Positions 29,183 through 38,424 are shown, numbered from the stretch's first letter. The stretch is DNA of 64,000 bases from Faecalibacterium duncaniae (GCF_010509575.1 NZ_CP048437.1:2728001-2792000); one strand, 5' to 3'. The notes: generated by a model from the letters alone, not told the origin. Translations and numbers: made by a program.

Positions 29183-30383
29183 ATTCAGCGGGTGCTTCCA
29201 ACTTCTGCACCGTGTTGCCGCTGAACAGCAGCAGATCCTTGCTGTTGGCCAGCAATGCCTGCGGGCTGGTGTCAAGGTTCTGGCTCCACTGCTGGGTGCC
29301 GGACGCATCAAAACACTCCACGGCGTTATCGGCCAGCAGATAGAACAGGTTCCCCGCCCGGACAATGGAATTTGCCGCCGAGACAGCGGCGCTGAACTGG
29401 ACGTTCAGGTTTTTGTCCAGCGTCACAGCCTGAGAGACCTGCCCCGATGCCAGCAGCAGGGCCACATTGCCTGCCGCGTCCACCGAAACATCTTTCAGCT
29501 CCGTGCCCGCAAAATCATAGACCGCACGCTCGCCGCCGCCCGCATTGTAGAGCACGGCCCTGGTATCGTAGACAGCCAGGATCGTGGAAGCAGAGGTCCA
29601 CCCCAGCCACTGGGGCACACCGCCCTGATTCACCAGACTGACGGGATCGCCCGATGCCAGATTGATGAGGTAGAGGTTGGTCATCACCTGTCCCCCGCTG
29701 ACGGTGACGGCTGCCGCCGCCAGCTTCCGGCTGTCGGGGGAAAAGGCCATCCGCAGGGGGGTGCCGTCGTTGGAGGTCATGCTCCAGCTGAGCTGCTGCT
29801 CCATGGAGGGGCTGTATACCAGCAGCTTTGCCATGCTGGTCTGGTCCTCCGTGACCACGGCCAGCGTGCCGTTGTCCGACATGGCGCAGAGGAAAATACT
29901 GTTTTCCAGCTGCTTGGTGTAAAGGTTCTGGGTGCGGCTCTCCACCCGCAGCTCGTTTCCGGAGCGGTTGTAGAGGACAAAGCGGGTCTTGCCCGCGGCC
30001 AGCGCCGGGCGGGCATAGCCGCTCTGGATGCTGTTCAGCTTTTTGCCGGTGCGCGACCAGACCACACAGCCCTCGTCCCCCAGCTCCACAAAGCTGCCGG
30101 TCAGGGGGGCCATCTGCTCCAGCTCGGCCACACCGGTCTGCTGGGGCCAACCGGAGCCGGGCAGCAGGGCAATGCGGGCCGTATCGGTCAGGTCCTTCAG
30201 GGCCGCCACCGAGCTGCCCGCGATGCCGGTGGCAAACAGCACCACCGCCGTCAGCAGCACCAGCAGCACCGCCGTGCGGCGGATGCGCCTGTTCCGCACA
30301 CGCTGGCGGGCAGCTTCCAGATATTCGACCCGCCCTTCCGAAAGCGGCTCGTCACTCTCCGGACGGTTGCGATTTTTTCTCAT
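29181..30383 (-). CDS. membrane-anchored beta-propeller protein (DUF5711-like)
   Basis: 400 residues: a basic cytoplasmic N-terminus, one span (about 36-57) and an external repeat domain with WD40/PQQ-like blade signatures (VWSRTGKKLNSIQSGYARP, SPDSRKLAAAAV, CFDASGTQQWSQNLDTS). The role is unknown, and the family is common in Clostridia. The start overlaps the truA stop by four bases (30380-30383), so it is translationally coupled to truA. Confidence 0.78.
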   Translation of the reverse strand: MRKNRNRPESDEPLSEGRVEYLEAARQRVRNRRIRRTAVLLVLLTAVVLFATGIAGSSVAALKDLTDTARIALLPGSGWPQQTGVAELEQMAPLTGSFVELGDEGCVVWSRTGKKLNSIQSGYARPALAAGKTRFVLYNRSGNELRVESRTQNLYTKQLENSIFLCAMSDNGTLAVVTEDQTSMAKLLVYSPSMEQQLSWSMTSNDGTPLRMAFSPDSRKLAAAAVTVSGGQVMTNLYLINLASGDPVSLVNQGGVPQWLGWTSASTILAVYDTRAVLYNAGGGERAVYDFAGTELKDVSVDAAGNVALLLASGQVSQAVTLDKNLNVQFSAAVSAANSIVRAGNLFYLLADNAVECFDASGTQQWSQNLDTSPQALLANSKDLLLFSGNTVQKLEAPAE

Positions 30384-31129
30384 AGGTCGTAGTCCACCTT
30401 CTCCAAAAATAGCCCTTTTGCGGGCAGCGTCGGCCCGGCCTGGCTGCGGTCCCGGCTGGCAAGGATGCCGGGGATGGCATCGGGCTGCATCCGGCCCGCG
30501 CCCACCTCACACAGGGTGCCTGCCAGAATGCGCACCATGTTATAGAGGTAGCCGTCCGCTGTCACCTCAATGTCCACCTCGTCGCCCTTCCGGGTCACAT
30601 GGCAGTCGGTGATGGTGCGCACGGTATCTCCGTGGGCAGCAGCAGAGGAGCCCGCCGCGCACAGGGCCAGAAAATCGTGCTTTCCCACAAACTGTTCCGC
30701 CGCCCTCTGCATGGCATCCACATCCAGCCGCCGGGGCACCCGGGTGTAATATTTTTCATCAAAAGGCGAATCGATGGGGTGGTTGTGGATGCGGTACAGG
30801 TAGGTCTTGGTATGGGCGGCATAGCGGGCGTGGAACTCCTCCGGCACCACCCGGGCGCACAGCACCCGGATATCCGGGGGCAGGTGCTGGTTGATGGCCA
30901 ACGGCAGCTTTTCGGGGGGGATGCGGGTCTCCGCGTGGAAGTTCAGCGCAAAGCCCAGCGCGTGGACCCCGGCATCGGTGCGGCTGCACCCCTTGATATC
31001 GGGGCGGCTGTGGAGCACCGCTTCCAGCCCATCCTGAAAGGTCTGGGCCACGCTCCGCCCGTTGGGCTGCACCTGAAAGCCGCAGTAGTTGGTGCCGTCG
31101 TAGGCAAGGGTCAGTAAATAGTTCTGCAT
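30380..31129 (-). CDS. truA: tRNA pseudouridine(38-40) synthase
   Basis: 249 residues. The catalytic motif GCSRTDAGVHALG carries Asp52. MQNYLLTLAYDGTNYCGFQ is the standard N-terminus. It isomerises uridine in the anticodon stem-loop. The start at 31129 follows GGAAGGAG; an upstream extension of 14 codons enters the repeat and was rejected. It follows ecfA1-ecfA2-ecfT, an order common in Firmicutes, but here the group is not linked to rplQ. Confidence 0.95.
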   Translation of the reverse strand: MQNYLLTLAYDGTNYCGFQVQPNGRSVAQTFQDGLEAVLHSRPDIKGCSRTDAGVHALGFALNFHAETRIPPEKLPLAINQHLPPDIRVLCARVVPEEFHARYAAHTKTYLYRIHNHPIDSPFDEKYYTRVPRRLDVDAMQRAAEQFVGKHDFLALCAAGSSAAAHGDTVRTITDCHVTRKGDEVDIEVTADGYLYNMVRILAGTLCEVGAGRMQPDAIPGILASRDRSQAGPTLPAKGLFLEKVDYDL

Positions 31130-31138
31130 GGAACTCCT

Positions 31139-31233
31139 TCCGTCACGGCTTTGCCGTGCCACCTCTCTCAAAGAGGGAGGCTATAAGGCCCCCTCCTCGA
31201 GGGGGCTGTCGCCGCAGGCGACTGGGGGAGTTT
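31139..31233. repeat. intergenic repeat copy f (compound)
   Basis: GTCACGGCTTTGCCGTGCC, CCTCTCTCAAAGAGGGAGG, CCCCCTCCTCGAGGGGGC, TCGCCGCAGGCGA: four hairpins in a row between truA and ecfT. Confidence 0.75.
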
Positions 31234-32049
31234 TTAAAAATTCGGGAACACCAGTCTCGAGCTCAGGATCACCATAAAGCAGACGATGCACACCGCCAGA
31301 TCGATATAATCCTGCCGGGTGCAGCGCAGCACCTTCAGGCGGGTGCGGCCATCACCGCCGCGGTAGCAGCGGCACTCCATGGCCATGGCCAGCTCATCGG
31401 CGCGGCGGAAGGCCGAAATGAACAGCGGGATGAGCACCGGCACCAGCGCCTTGACACGCTCCATCATGGAGCCGTTGTCCAGCATGGCACCGCGGGCTTT
31501 CTGGGCGTTCATGATCTTGTCGGTCTCTTCGATCAGGGTTGGAATAAAGCGCAGGGCAATGCTCATCATCATGGCCAGCTCATGCACCGGGAAGTGCAGC
31601 CTGCCCAAAGGCTTGAGCAGCTGCTCGATGGCATCTGTCAGCACAATGGGGCTGGTGGTATAGGTCAGCAGGCTGGTGCCTGCGATCAGTGCCATCACGC
31701 GCACCGCCATCAGGATGGCATAGCGCAGGCCCTCGGCGTAGATGTTCAGCACCCAGAAGTGCACCAGCGGCTCGCCCTCGCCCGAAACAAAGAAGAGGTT
31801 GAGCACCGCGGTAAAGAGGATGATGGGCAAAATGGGCTTCAGGCTCTTGGTGATCAGCTTGAAGGGGATCTTTGCCACGCCGTACATGGCCACAAGGAAC
31901 ACAAGGGACAGCGTCAGGCCCAGCGGGTTGGACGCGGCAAACAGCAGGATGATGTAGACGATGGTCAGCACCAGCTTCATGCGGGGATCGAACTTATGCA
32001 CAAGGCTGTCGCCCGGGAAGTGCTGGCCGATGGTGATATCTCTCAGCAT
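31234..32049 (-). CDS. ecfT: energy-coupling factor transporter transmembrane protein
   Basis: 271 residues with about five hydrophobic spans. The coupling helices carry the signature NAQKARGA and ECRCYRGG (the two A-R-G type motifs that contact the ATPases). It links the two ATPases to interchangeable S-components for vitamin or metal uptake. Its start overlaps the ecfA2 stop by seven bases. No S-component gene lies nearby, as expected for a shared group II module. Confidence 0.95.
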   Translation of the reverse strand: MLRDITIGQHFPGDSLVHKFDPRMKLVLTIVYIILLFAASNPLGLTLSLVFLVAMYGVAKIPFKLITKSLKPILPIILFTAVLNLFFVSGEGEPLVHFWVLNIYAEGLRYAILMAVRVMALIAGTSLLTYTTSPIVLTDAIEQLLKPLGRLHFPVHELAMMMSIALRFIPTLIEETDKIMNAQKARGAMLDNGSMMERVKALVPVLIPLFISAFRRADELAMAMECRCYRGGDGRTRLKVLRCTRQDYIDLAVCIVCFMVILSSRLVFPNF

Positions 32050-32963
32050 GTGGCAGCGCCCCCCTTCTTTGCATCCACACGGGGCAGCACAAGGCTTTCG
32101 CCTGCGTCCCGGCGCTTCTTGGCTTCCAAAATCATCTTGACGGCATAGGGCACGGTGTAAACATCCGCCGGGACATCCACCCCCATCTCCCGCAGCTTGA
32201 GGAAGATCTTTGTGACCTGCGGCACGCTCAGGCCCAGCGCCAGCAGCTCGGGCGCACGGGCAAACACGTTCTCCACGGTGTCGTACATGGCGATCTTCTT
32301 GTTGCTCATCACCAGCACACGGTCGGCGTACTTGGCAATATCCTCCATGCTGTGGGAGACCAGCAGCACGGTGGTGCCGGTCTTTTTGTGGTACTCCTTG
32401 ACCTCAGACAGGATCTCGTCCCGGCCCTCGGGGTCCAGACCGGCGGCAGGCTCATCCAGCACCAGAATGCGGGGCTTCATGGCCATCACACCCGCCACGG
32501 CCACCCGGCGCTTCTGGCCGCCGGACAGCTCAAAGGGGCTGCGCTGCAGCAGCGCCTCATCCAGGCCGACAAAGTCCGCTGCTTCATGCACCCGCCTGTC
32601 GATCTCGGCCTCGTCCAGCCCCATGTTTCTGGGGCCAAAGGCGATATCCTTATAGCAGGTCTCCTCAAACAGCTGGTACTCCGGGTACTGGAACACCAGA
32701 CCGGTGAGGAAACGGAATTCCCGGATCTTTTCCGGCTCGGCCCACAGGTCACGGCCATCGATGATGATGTGGCCGCTGGTGGGCTTGTTCAGGCCGTTCA
32801 TGTGGGTGATGAGGGTGCTCTTGCCGGAGCCGGTGGCACCGATGATGCCCACAAAGTCTCCCTCTTCCACCTCAAAGCTCACGTCATCCAGCGCGGTGAC
32901 GGCATTGGGCATTCCCGGGTTATAGACATAACTCAGGTGATCTACTTTGATAATGCTTCCCAT
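32043..32963 (-). CDS. ecfA2: energy-coupling factor transporter ATPase 2
   Basis: 306 residues, longer than EcfA1, with a C-terminal extension (about 255-306). Walker A GATGSGKST, Q-loop FQYPEYQLF, signature LSGGQKRRV, Walker B ILVLDEPAAGLDP, and an H-loop. One of two ATPases in the ECF module. The start follows GGAGGGG. It is 15 bases from ecfA1 and overlaps ecfT. Confidence 0.95.
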   Translation of the reverse strand: MGSIIKVDHLSYVYNPGMPNAVTALDDVSFEVEEGDFVGIIGATGSGKSTLITHMNGLNKPTSGHIIIDGRDLWAEPEKIREFRFLTGLVFQYPEYQLFEETCYKDIAFGPRNMGLDEAEIDRRVHEAADFVGLDEALLQRSPFELSGGQKRRVAVAGVMAMKPRILVLDEPAAGLDPEGRDEILSEVKEYHKKTGTTVLLVSHSMEDIAKYADRVLVMSNKKIAMYDTVENVFARAPELLALGLSVPQVTKIFLKLREMGVDVPADVYTVPYAVKMILEAKKRRDAGESLVLPRVDAKKGGAATC

Positions 32964-32978
32964 CTTCCGTCCCCTCCC

Positions 32979-33818
32979 TTACTTCAAAAGCTCATACAGA
33001 GCCTGTGCGCACGCGCCGGTGTCGATGATGCCCTCGGGCATGGGGATGCCGGCCTTGACCAGCTCATCCCGCAGCTCGGCAGCCTGCGGCACATCCAGCC
33101 GCAGGGCGCGCACCTTTTCGGTCTGGCTGAACACCTCTTTTGGGGTGCCCTCCATGACCACATTGCCCTTGCTCATCACCAGCACGCGGTCGGCCTGAGC
33201 AGCTTCTTCCATATAGTGGGTGATGGACACCACCGTGATTCCCATGTTCTTGTTCAGATGGTGGATGGTCTGCATCACCTGCTCCCGGCCCCGGGGATCA
33301 AGCATGGCGGTGGCCTCGTCCAGGATCAGGCAGTCGGGCCGCATGGCGACCACGCCCGCAATGGCAACGCGCTGCTTCTGGCCGCCGGACAGGTTGTGGG
33401 GTGCACGCTCCCGGTACTCGTAGATGCCCGCCATCTTCATCGCTTCATCCACGCGGCGGCGCATCTCCTCCGGCGGCACGCCCAGATTTTCCAGCGCAAA
33501 GGCGACATCTTCCTCCACCACGGTGGCAACGATCTGGTTGTCCGGGCTCTGGAACACCATGCCCACGGTCTGGCGGATATCGTAGATCTTGTCCTCGTCT
33601 TTGGTGTCCATCCCCTCCACCAGCACAGTGCCGCTCTCCGGCAGGAGGATGGCGTTGAAGTGCTTGGCCAGCGTGGATTTTCCACAGCCGTTGGCCCCCA
33701 GCACTGCCACAAATTCGCCCCGCTTCACCTCAGCCGACACGCCGTTCAGGGCGTAGTCCGGCTGTTCCGGGTCATAGCGGAACTTCAGATCTTTCGCAGT
33801 TAAAATCGTTTCTTCCAT
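32979..33818 (-). CDS. ecfA1: energy-coupling factor transporter ATPase 1
   Basis: 279 residues. Walker A GANGCGKST, Q-loop FQSPDNQIV, signature LSGGQKQRV. Walker B CLILDEATAMLDP has Ala in place of Pro after the Glu, a common EcfA1 form. It is the first gene of ecfA1-ecfA2-ecfT. No riboswitch or clear promoter was seen upstream; the 240-base gap is filled by repeat copy g. Confidence 0.95.
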   Translation of the reverse strand: MEETILTAKDLKFRYDPEQPDYALNGVSAEVKRGEFVAVLGANGCGKSTLAKHFNAILLPESGTVLVEGMDTKDEDKIYDIRQTVGMVFQSPDNQIVATVVEEDVAFALENLGVPPEEMRRRVDEAMKMAGIYEYRERAPHNLSGGQKQRVAIAGVVAMRPDCLILDEATAMLDPRGREQVMQTIHHLNKNMGITVVSITHYMEEAAQADRVLVMSKGNVVMEGTPKEVFSQTEKVRALRLDVPQAAELRDELVKAGIPMPEGIIDTGACAQALYELLK

Positions 33819-33835
33819 AGGTTTTCTCTTTCCGG

Positions 33836-34061
33836 TGGTGCGCCCTTCTCAAAAGGGCTGTACCCCATTCTTGGTTCTTCTTCATTTTTTCAGAATAGCT
33901 GCCGTCAGGACACTCCCCCAGTCTGCTTCGCAGACAGCCCCCTCTGAGATGGGGCCTCTGGCGCAACCGAGAAGTTTTCCGGCAAACGGTCAACGTTCCC
34001 GCCATGCCAAAGGCTCCCTCCCCGAGGGAGCTGGCACGGCGACAGCCGTGACTGAGGGAGT
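33836..34061. repeat. intergenic repeat copy g (compound)
   Basis: About 225 bases with several hairpins: AGTCTGCTTCGCAGACAGCC, CCCCCTCTGAGATGGGGCC, GCTCCCTCCCCGAGGGAGC and ACGGCGACAGCCGTGACTGAGGGAG. It separates the ecf operon from the methyltransferase gene. Confidence 0.75.
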
Positions 34062-34937
34062 TCATTCTTCCCAAATGGCCGTTGCGCCGCAGGGCACAAC
34101 GCCGCCGGTGGCGGAAACGGGCAGGCCGATCTCATCACAGCTGGTCTTGCCGCCAAAGCGGGGCACCAGCGTGGTCTTGAGCATATACTCCATGACCGCG
34201 GGGGACAGGCCGGTGGTGTAGCTGTTGACCGCAAAGAAGAGGGGCGTATCGCTCAGCACTTCCTCGCACTGGCTGATGAGCTCGTAGATGCAGTCCTCCA
34301 GCTTCCAGATCTCGCCGCCGGGGCCGCGGCCGTAGCTGGGCGGGTCCATGATGATACCATCGTAGGTGTTGCCCCGGCGCTTTTCCCGGGCCACGAACTT
34401 GGCGCAGTCGTCCACCAGCCAGCGGATGGGCCGGTCCGCCAGACCGCTGGCCACGGCGTTGTCCTTGCCCCACGCTACGATGCCCTTGGAAGCATCCACA
34501 TGGCAGACAGTAGCGCCCGCAGCGGCACAGGCCAGCGTTGCGCCGCCGGTGTAGCCAAACAGGTTCAGCACCTTGACAGGGCGGCCTGCCGCACGGATCT
34601 TTCTGGCGTACCAGGCCCAGTTGACGGCCTGCTCCGGGAACACGCCGGTGTGCTTGAAACCGGTGGGGCTGACGATGAGGGTCAGCTTGTCCTCGCCCTC
34701 ACCGCAGGAGATCTTCCACTTCTCAGGCAGACGGCGGCGGTACTCCCACTCTCCGCCCCCCTGATTGGAGCGGTGGTAGATGGCATCGGCCTTGGCCCAG
34801 AGCGGGCTCTGCTTCTCGGTTTTCCACACCACCTGCGGGTCGGGCCGGATGAGGATGGTCTCTCCCCAGCGCTCCAGGCGGTTGCCGCCGGTGGCATCCA
34901 GCAGCTCGTAATCTTTCCAACTATCTGCAGGGCGCAT
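34062..34937 (-). CDS. class I SAM-dependent methyltransferase (RlmI/RlmK-like)
   Basis: 291 residues. SAM-binding NLFGYTGGATLACAAAGA, then HVDASKG and the catalytic-loop MDPPSYGRGP motif of 23S rRNA (cytosine-5 or related) methyltransferases. It lacks an N-terminal PUA domain, so the substrate is uncertain. The start was set at ATG 34937 because AGGAGG lies 6 bases upstream; the alternative TTG at 34961 would bury that site. It is 29 bases after ruvB and likely the last gene of ruvC-ruvA-ruvB. Confidence 0.87.
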   Translation of the reverse strand: MRPADSWKDYELLDATGGNRLERWGETILIRPDPQVVWKTEKQSPLWAKADAIYHRSNQGGGEWEYRRRLPEKWKISCGEGEDKLTLIVSPTGFKHTGVFPEQAVNWAWYARKIRAAGRPVKVLNLFGYTGGATLACAAAGATVCHVDASKGIVAWGKDNAVASGLADRPIRWLVDDCAKFVAREKRRGNTYDGIIMDPPSYGRGPGGEIWKLEDCIYELISQCEEVLSDTPLFFAVNSYTTGLSPAVMEYMLKTTLVPRFGGKTSCDEIGLPVSATGGVVPCGATAIWEE

Positions 34938-34966
34938 AAGCGTCCTCCTTTCTCTCTTCAAACGGC

Positions 34967-36022
34967 TCAGAACAGGCTCTGCTGGCCGTTGTCCTCCGGG
35001 CTTCCGGTCTCGGGGGCTTTCAGGCCCAGGTGCTCATAGGCAAGGCGGGTGGCACAGCGGCCCCGGGGGGTGCGGGTCAGAAAGCCCATCTGCATCAGGT
35101 AGGGCTCACACAGGTCCTCCAGCGTCACGGCCTCCTCGCCCAGCGCCGCCGCCAGCGTTTCCAGGCCCACAGGGCCGCCGTTGTACATCTCAATGATGGC
35201 GCGGAGCAGGCTGCGGTCCAGCTCGTCCAGACCCAGCGCGTCCACGTCCATCCGCTTCAGGCTCATCAGGGAAACATCCCGGTCGATGATGCCATCCCCC
35301 AGCACGGTGGCAAAGTCGCGGACACGCTTCAAGAAGCGGTTTGCCACGCGGGGGGTGCCCCGGCTGCATTTGGCCAGCTCGTAAGCGCCCTCCGGGGTGA
35401 TGGGCTGGTCGAGGATGCCCGCCGAGCGCTGGATGATCCGGCTCAGCTCATCGGGGCTGTACAGCTCCAGCTTGAGCAGCACACCGAAGCGGTCCCGCAG
35501 GGGGCCGGTGATCTGGCCCGCACGGGTGGTAGCGCCCACCAGCGTGAAGCGGGGCAGATTGATCCGGATGCTCTGGGCGCTGGGGCCCTTGCCGATCATA
35601 ATATCCAGCGCGTAATCCTCCAGCGCCGGGTAGAGCACTTCCTCCACCTGCCGGGACAGGCGGTGGATCTCATCAATGAAGAGCACATCGCCCTCCTGCA
35701 GATTGGTCAGCAGGGCGGCAAGGTCGCCGGGCTTCTCAATGGCCGGGCCGCTGGTGATGCGGATCTGCACCCCCATCTCGTTGGCGATGATGCCCGCCAG
35801 CGTGGTCTTGCCCAGGCCCGGAGGGCCATAGAGCAGGATGTGATCCATGGGCTCGCCGCGCCGCTTGGCGGCTTCCAGATAGATTTTCAGGTTCTGCTTG
35901 ACCTTGTCCTGTCCGATGTAGTCCTCCAGATGCTGCGGGCGAAGGCTGTTTTCCTCGTTGTCCGCCGCCGTTAAGCCGGGCTGCATCATTTTTGCGCCAT
36001 AGAGCGCGGTTTCGTCCTGCAT
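34967..36022 (-). CDS. ruvB: Holliday junction branch migration helicase
   Basis: 351 residues. Walker A GPPGLGKT, Walker [10 protein letters not shown], sensor GATTRAG, arginine-finger LRDRFG and the C-terminal winged helix ([15 protein letters not shown]). It drives branch migration on RuvA-bound junctions. It follows ruvA by three bases. Confidence 0.97.
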   Translation of the reverse strand: MQDETALYGAKMMQPGLTAADNEENSLRPQHLEDYIGQDKVKQNLKIYLEAAKRRGEPMDHILLYGPPGLGKTTLAGIIANEMGVQIRITSGPAIEKPGDLAALLTNLQEGDVLFIDEIHRLSRQVEEVLYPALEDYALDIMIGKGPSAQSIRINLPRFTLVGATTRAGQITGPLRDRFGVLLKLELYSPDELSRIIQRSAGILDQPITPEGAYELAKCSRGTPRVANRFLKRVRDFATVLGDGIIDRDVSLMSLKRMDVDALGLDELDRSLLRAIIEMYNGGPVGLETLAAALGEEAVTLEDLCEPYLMQMGFLTRTPRGRCATRLAYEHLGLKAPETGSPEDNGQQSLF

Positions 36023-36025
36023 GGA

Positions 36026-36634
36026 TTACCTCCTGCCTGCCATGCCCCGCAGGGCCAGCTTGATGATTTCTTCCACGGGAAGGCTTGCGTCGATCTTGGA
36101 AACGGCCAGGGCGGCTTCGCTCTGGCTGTACCCCAACGACACCAGCGCCGCAATGGCCTGCCCGGCTCCCTGTGCGGCGGGGGCGGCAGTGGCCGCGCCC
36201 ACATCCTCGAGGTTGATGCCATCCACAAAGCCCTTTGCTACCTTATCCTTCAGTTCCAGCACGATGCGCTGGGCCAGCTTGGGGCCCACGCCGGATGCTG
36301 CCTTGAAGGCCTTGTGGTCGCCCGCCGAGATCGCCAGCGCCACCCGGTCAGGCTCCATGACGCTGAGAATGGCCAGACCCACCTTGGGGCCCACACCGGA
36401 AACGGCAGTCAGCAGCTCAAAGCAGCTCTGCTGCTCCTCGGTGGCAAAGCCGTACAGGCTGATGTCATTTTCGGCCACGCTCATCACGGTGTAAAGGGTG
36501 GCTTCCCGGCCCACCCCGGGCAGTGCGCCCGCAACGCTGGTCGGGCACTGTACATAGTAGCCCACCCCGCCGCAGCTCACCACCACGGCGTTCAGGGTCT
36601 TTTTGATGATTTTTCCGGATAGACTGTAAATCAT
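36026..36634 (-). CDS. ruvA: Holliday junction DNA helicase subunit
   Basis: 202 residues. N-terminal OB fold (MIYSLSGKIIKKTLNAVVV), two helix-hairpin-helix motifs (LTAVSGVGPKVGLAIL and ASGVGPKLAQRIVLEL) and a C-terminal RuvB-binding domain. It tetramerises on junctions. The start at 36634 follows GGAGGAAAAC; an upstream extension runs into repeat copy h. Confidence 0.96.
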   Translation of the reverse strand: MIYSLSGKIIKKTLNAVVVSCGGVGYYVQCPTSVAGALPGVGREATLYTVMSVAENDISLYGFATEEQQSCFELLTAVSGVGPKVGLAILSVMEPDRVALAISAGDHKAFKAASGVGPKLAQRIVLELKDKVAKGFVDGINLEDVGAATAAPAAQGAGQAIAALVSLGYSQSEAALAVSKIDASLPVEEIIKLALRGMAGRR

Positions 36635-36652
36635 AGTTTTCCTCCAGCAGCC

Positions 36653-36812
36653 TTCCCCTCTCAGTCTCGCATTCGCTCGCCAGCTCCCCCAAAGGGGGAG
36701 CCAAAGCATCGAATTGGGCAGCTGCTACTGTACTCATCCACTGATGCCAAAAGCCGCGATCGCCTCTCCCTTCGGGAGAGGTGGCAATGCGCAGCATTGA
36801 CGGAGAGGGCTC
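36653..36812. repeat. intergenic repeat copy h (compound)
   Basis: CCTCTCAGTCTCGCATTCGC, AGCTCCCCCAAAGGGGGAGCC, CCTCTCCCTTCGGGAGAGG and GACGGAGAGGG inside the ruvC-ruvA gap; same compound form as copy e. Confidence 0.8.
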
Positions 36813-37323
36813 AGATCGGCCCAACGCCCCTTCTTGCAAAGCGGTTCAGCTGGTTGCCGTTGGTATGGCAGAAGGTGATGGCCATGGCCAGTGCATCGGC
36901 GGTATCATCGGGCTTGGGCACAGCAGGCAGATGCAGCAGGATGCGGGTCATCTCCTGCACCTGCTTTTTCACGGCCTTGCCGTAGCCGGTAACAGCCTGT
37001 TTCACCTGCATGGGGGTGTACTCGTAGATGGGGATGCCCGCCTGCGCCGCCGCCAGCAGGATAACCCCGCGTGCCTCGGCCACGCCGATCACTGTGGTCT
37101 GGTTGTGCTGGTAGAACAGCTTTTCGATGGCAAGCACCTCGGGCTGTGTCCGCTCAATGACCTCCCGGATGCCGGTGTAGACCTCGTCCAGCCGTTGCTC
37201 AAACGGCACCCCGGCATCGGTGCACACGGCCCCGAAATCCACCGGTGCAAACCGGTTGCCCGCATAGTCCAAAACGCCCCAGCCCACGATGGCGTAACCC
37301 GGGTCGATGCCCAAAACTCTCAT
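36811..37323 (-). CDS. ruvC: crossover junction endodeoxyribonuclease
   Basis: 170 residues. Catalytic acids sit at Asp7 (GIDPGYAIVGWG), Glu67 (AIEKLF), Asp140 and Asp143 (KPDDTADALA). It resolves Holliday junctions. First gene of ruvC-ruvA-ruvB-methyltransferase, with its promoter at 37355-37383. Confidence 0.96.
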   Translation of the reverse strand: MRVLGIDPGYAIVGWGVLDYAGNRFAPVDFGAVCTDAGVPFEQRLDEVYTGIREVIERTQPEVLAIEKLFYQHNQTTVIGVAEARGVILLAAAQAGIPIYEYTPMQVKQAVTGYGKAVKKQVQEMTRILLHLPAVPKPDDTADALAMAITFCHTNGNQLNRFARRGVGPI

Positions 37324-37354
37324 TCTGCGATACCTTTCCTATTATAATCAATGT

Positions 37355-37383
37355 ATTATACCACAAACCGGCGTTCAGGGCAA
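37355..37383 (-). promoter_or_regulatory. ruvC operon promoter
   Basis: TTGCCC, 17 bases, TATAAT with the extended -10 TGTGGTATAAT, 31 bases before ruvC. No LexA-type dyad was seen. Confidence 0.75.
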
Positions 37384-37486
37384 CGGAAACACCTTGGGGC
37401 GGTTTACAAAATGTGCGCTGGGCGGCTGATTTTCCATTCCCGGCAAACCAGGCATCAAAAAGTTTGCAGAATTTTCAAAAAAGGGC

Positions 37487-37515
37487 TTGCTTTTTGCCCG
37501 GCGGTATGATATCAT
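37487..37515 (+). promoter_or_regulatory. tRNA-Val promoter
   Basis: TTGCTT, 17 bases, TATCAT, 31 bases before the tRNA 5' end. Confidence 0.65.
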
Positions 37516-37546
37516 AATCAAGCTGATTGCGGCACAAACAGAATAT

Positions 37547-37619
37547 GGACGGTTAGCTCAGCTGGTAGAGCATCTGCTTGACGTGCAGGAGGTCACAGGT
37601 TCGAGTCCTGTACCGTCCA
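37547..37619 (+). tRNA. tRNA-Val (GAC)
   Basis: 73 nt without CCA. Acceptor GGACGGT / ACCGTCC, anticodon loop TTGACGT with GAC, T-loop GGTTCGAGTCC. A terminator hairpin follows at once. No duplicated tRNA 3' end and no integrase are nearby. Confidence 0.96.
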
Positions 37620-37626
37620 CTCGTGG

Positions 37627-37661
37627 AAAAGAACCATCGACTTCGGTCGGTGGTTCTTTTT
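37627..37661 (+). terminator. tRNA-Val terminator (module copy 0)
   Basis: A 15-pair stem AAAAGAACCATCGAC / GTCGGTGGTTCTTTT with a TTCG loop and a T-run. Nearly the same hairpin recurs at 38309-38343 and 39032-39064. Confidence 0.9.
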
Positions 37662-37718
37662 GTTTTGCTGGCGCTTTGCGGGATGGTGTGGTATACTCGG
37701 CTTAGTTCAACAACTCGG
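37662..37718 (+). promoter_or_regulatory. extended -10 promoter block, copy 0
   Basis: TTTTGCTGGCGCTTTGCGGG, then TGTGGTATACT (-10 at 37692-37697) and a conserved leader TTCAACAACTCGG. No good -35 at normal spacing. Repeated before the next two genes. Confidence 0.65.
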
Positions 37719-37736
37719 AATTTGGAGATATTGTGT

Positions 37737-38177
37737 ATGAAAAAGAAAATGTTATGCCCTATAGTAATTGTGATTGCATTTTTAATTTGCTGTATCGTAT
37801 ATTTCAAGCCTTTATCACTTTCAGATGTTGCAGAGGCTGACAACCAGATGAAAATGATATACAGCCAGATTGGAGTAGAAAATGGTGAGGCATACATTGA
37901 TTCTGTGAATTACCAGGATATTACCATAGACCAAAAGAATGCCATTCTATCTCTGTTAGATAAATATACTTACAGGAGAACAGTAGGTACACTATTTTCA
38001 AATGGGTCTACATCCGATTTAGGGAACAAAACACTTTCTATTTATGTGTATGATGATGATTTGCTGATCAACAGTGTATTTGCGACATCATCAGGGAAAG
38101 TTGTCATCAATGAAAAAACTTATAATATGGAAGACGCTGAACGGTTTATTGAGCAAATGATTGAAATAATGAACTAA
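37737..38177 (+). CDS. small membrane-anchored hypothetical protein
   Basis: 146 residues. One N-terminal hydrophobic span (about 4-23, CPIVIVIAFLICCIVYF) and an external domain of about 120 residues with no motif I recognise; the pattern of alternating strands (KTLSIYVYDDDLLINSVFAT, VVINEKTYNM) suggests a compact alpha/beta fold. Clearly AT-rich against its neighbours, suggesting transfer. The ATG at 37737 follows GGAG by nine bases. It sits between module copies 0 and A. Confidence 0.75.
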   Translation: MKKKMLCPIVIVIAFLICCIVYFKPLSLSDVAEADNQMKMIYSQIGVENGEAYIDSVNYQDITIDQKNAILSLLDKYTYRRTVGTLFSNGSTSDLGNKTLSIYVYDDDLLINSVFATSSGKVVINEKTYNMEDAERFIEQMIEIMN

Positions 38178-38181
38178 GCAG

Positions 38182-38308
38182 ACAACTTACAGTTTGCCGT
38201 ACTCGTTCCTGGCAGGGTTTGGAGCAGGCATGCTCCAACAAGAGCACTTCTTCAACTCACATGAGTTGAAGAAGTGAAGTCCCGGATGGACCATCCTCCA
38301 CCCGAGGA
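38182..38308 (+). ncRNA. structured repeat element, copy A
   Basis: Begins five bases after the stop codon. Successive hairpins: GCCG/TGGC, GGAGCA/TGCTCC (38221-38236), a perfect 14-pair stem (38245-38276, arm CACTTCTTCAACTC), GGATGG/CCATCC (38284-38296) and the overlapping, mutually exclusive ATCCTC/GAGGAT (38293-38309). Copy B keeps the pairings with compensating changes. Its function as an RNA is inference. Confidence 0.5.
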
Positions 38309-38343
38309 TAAGAACCATCGACTTCAATCGGTGGTTCTTTTTG
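38309..38343 (+). terminator. terminator, module copy A
   Basis: AGAACCATCGA / TCGGTGGTTCT with a CTTCAA loop, then TTTTTG. Confidence 0.85.
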
Positions 38344-38399
38344 TTTTGCTGGCGCTTTGTGGGATGGTGTGGTATACTCGGCTAAGTTCAACAACTCGG
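38344..38399 (+). promoter_or_regulatory. extended -10 promoter block, copy A
   Basis: TTTTGCTGGCGCTTTGTGGG, TGTGGTATACT (-10 at 38373-38378), TTCAACAACTCGG. Drives the VOC gene. Confidence 0.65.
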
Positions 38400-38424
38400 G
38401 ATTTTCTCAGGAGGCTATAAAAAT

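Noticed and set aside
33819..34061. riboswitch upstream of ecfA1
   Set aside because: The gap is filled by members of the dispersed repeat family; no known aptamer core was recognised.
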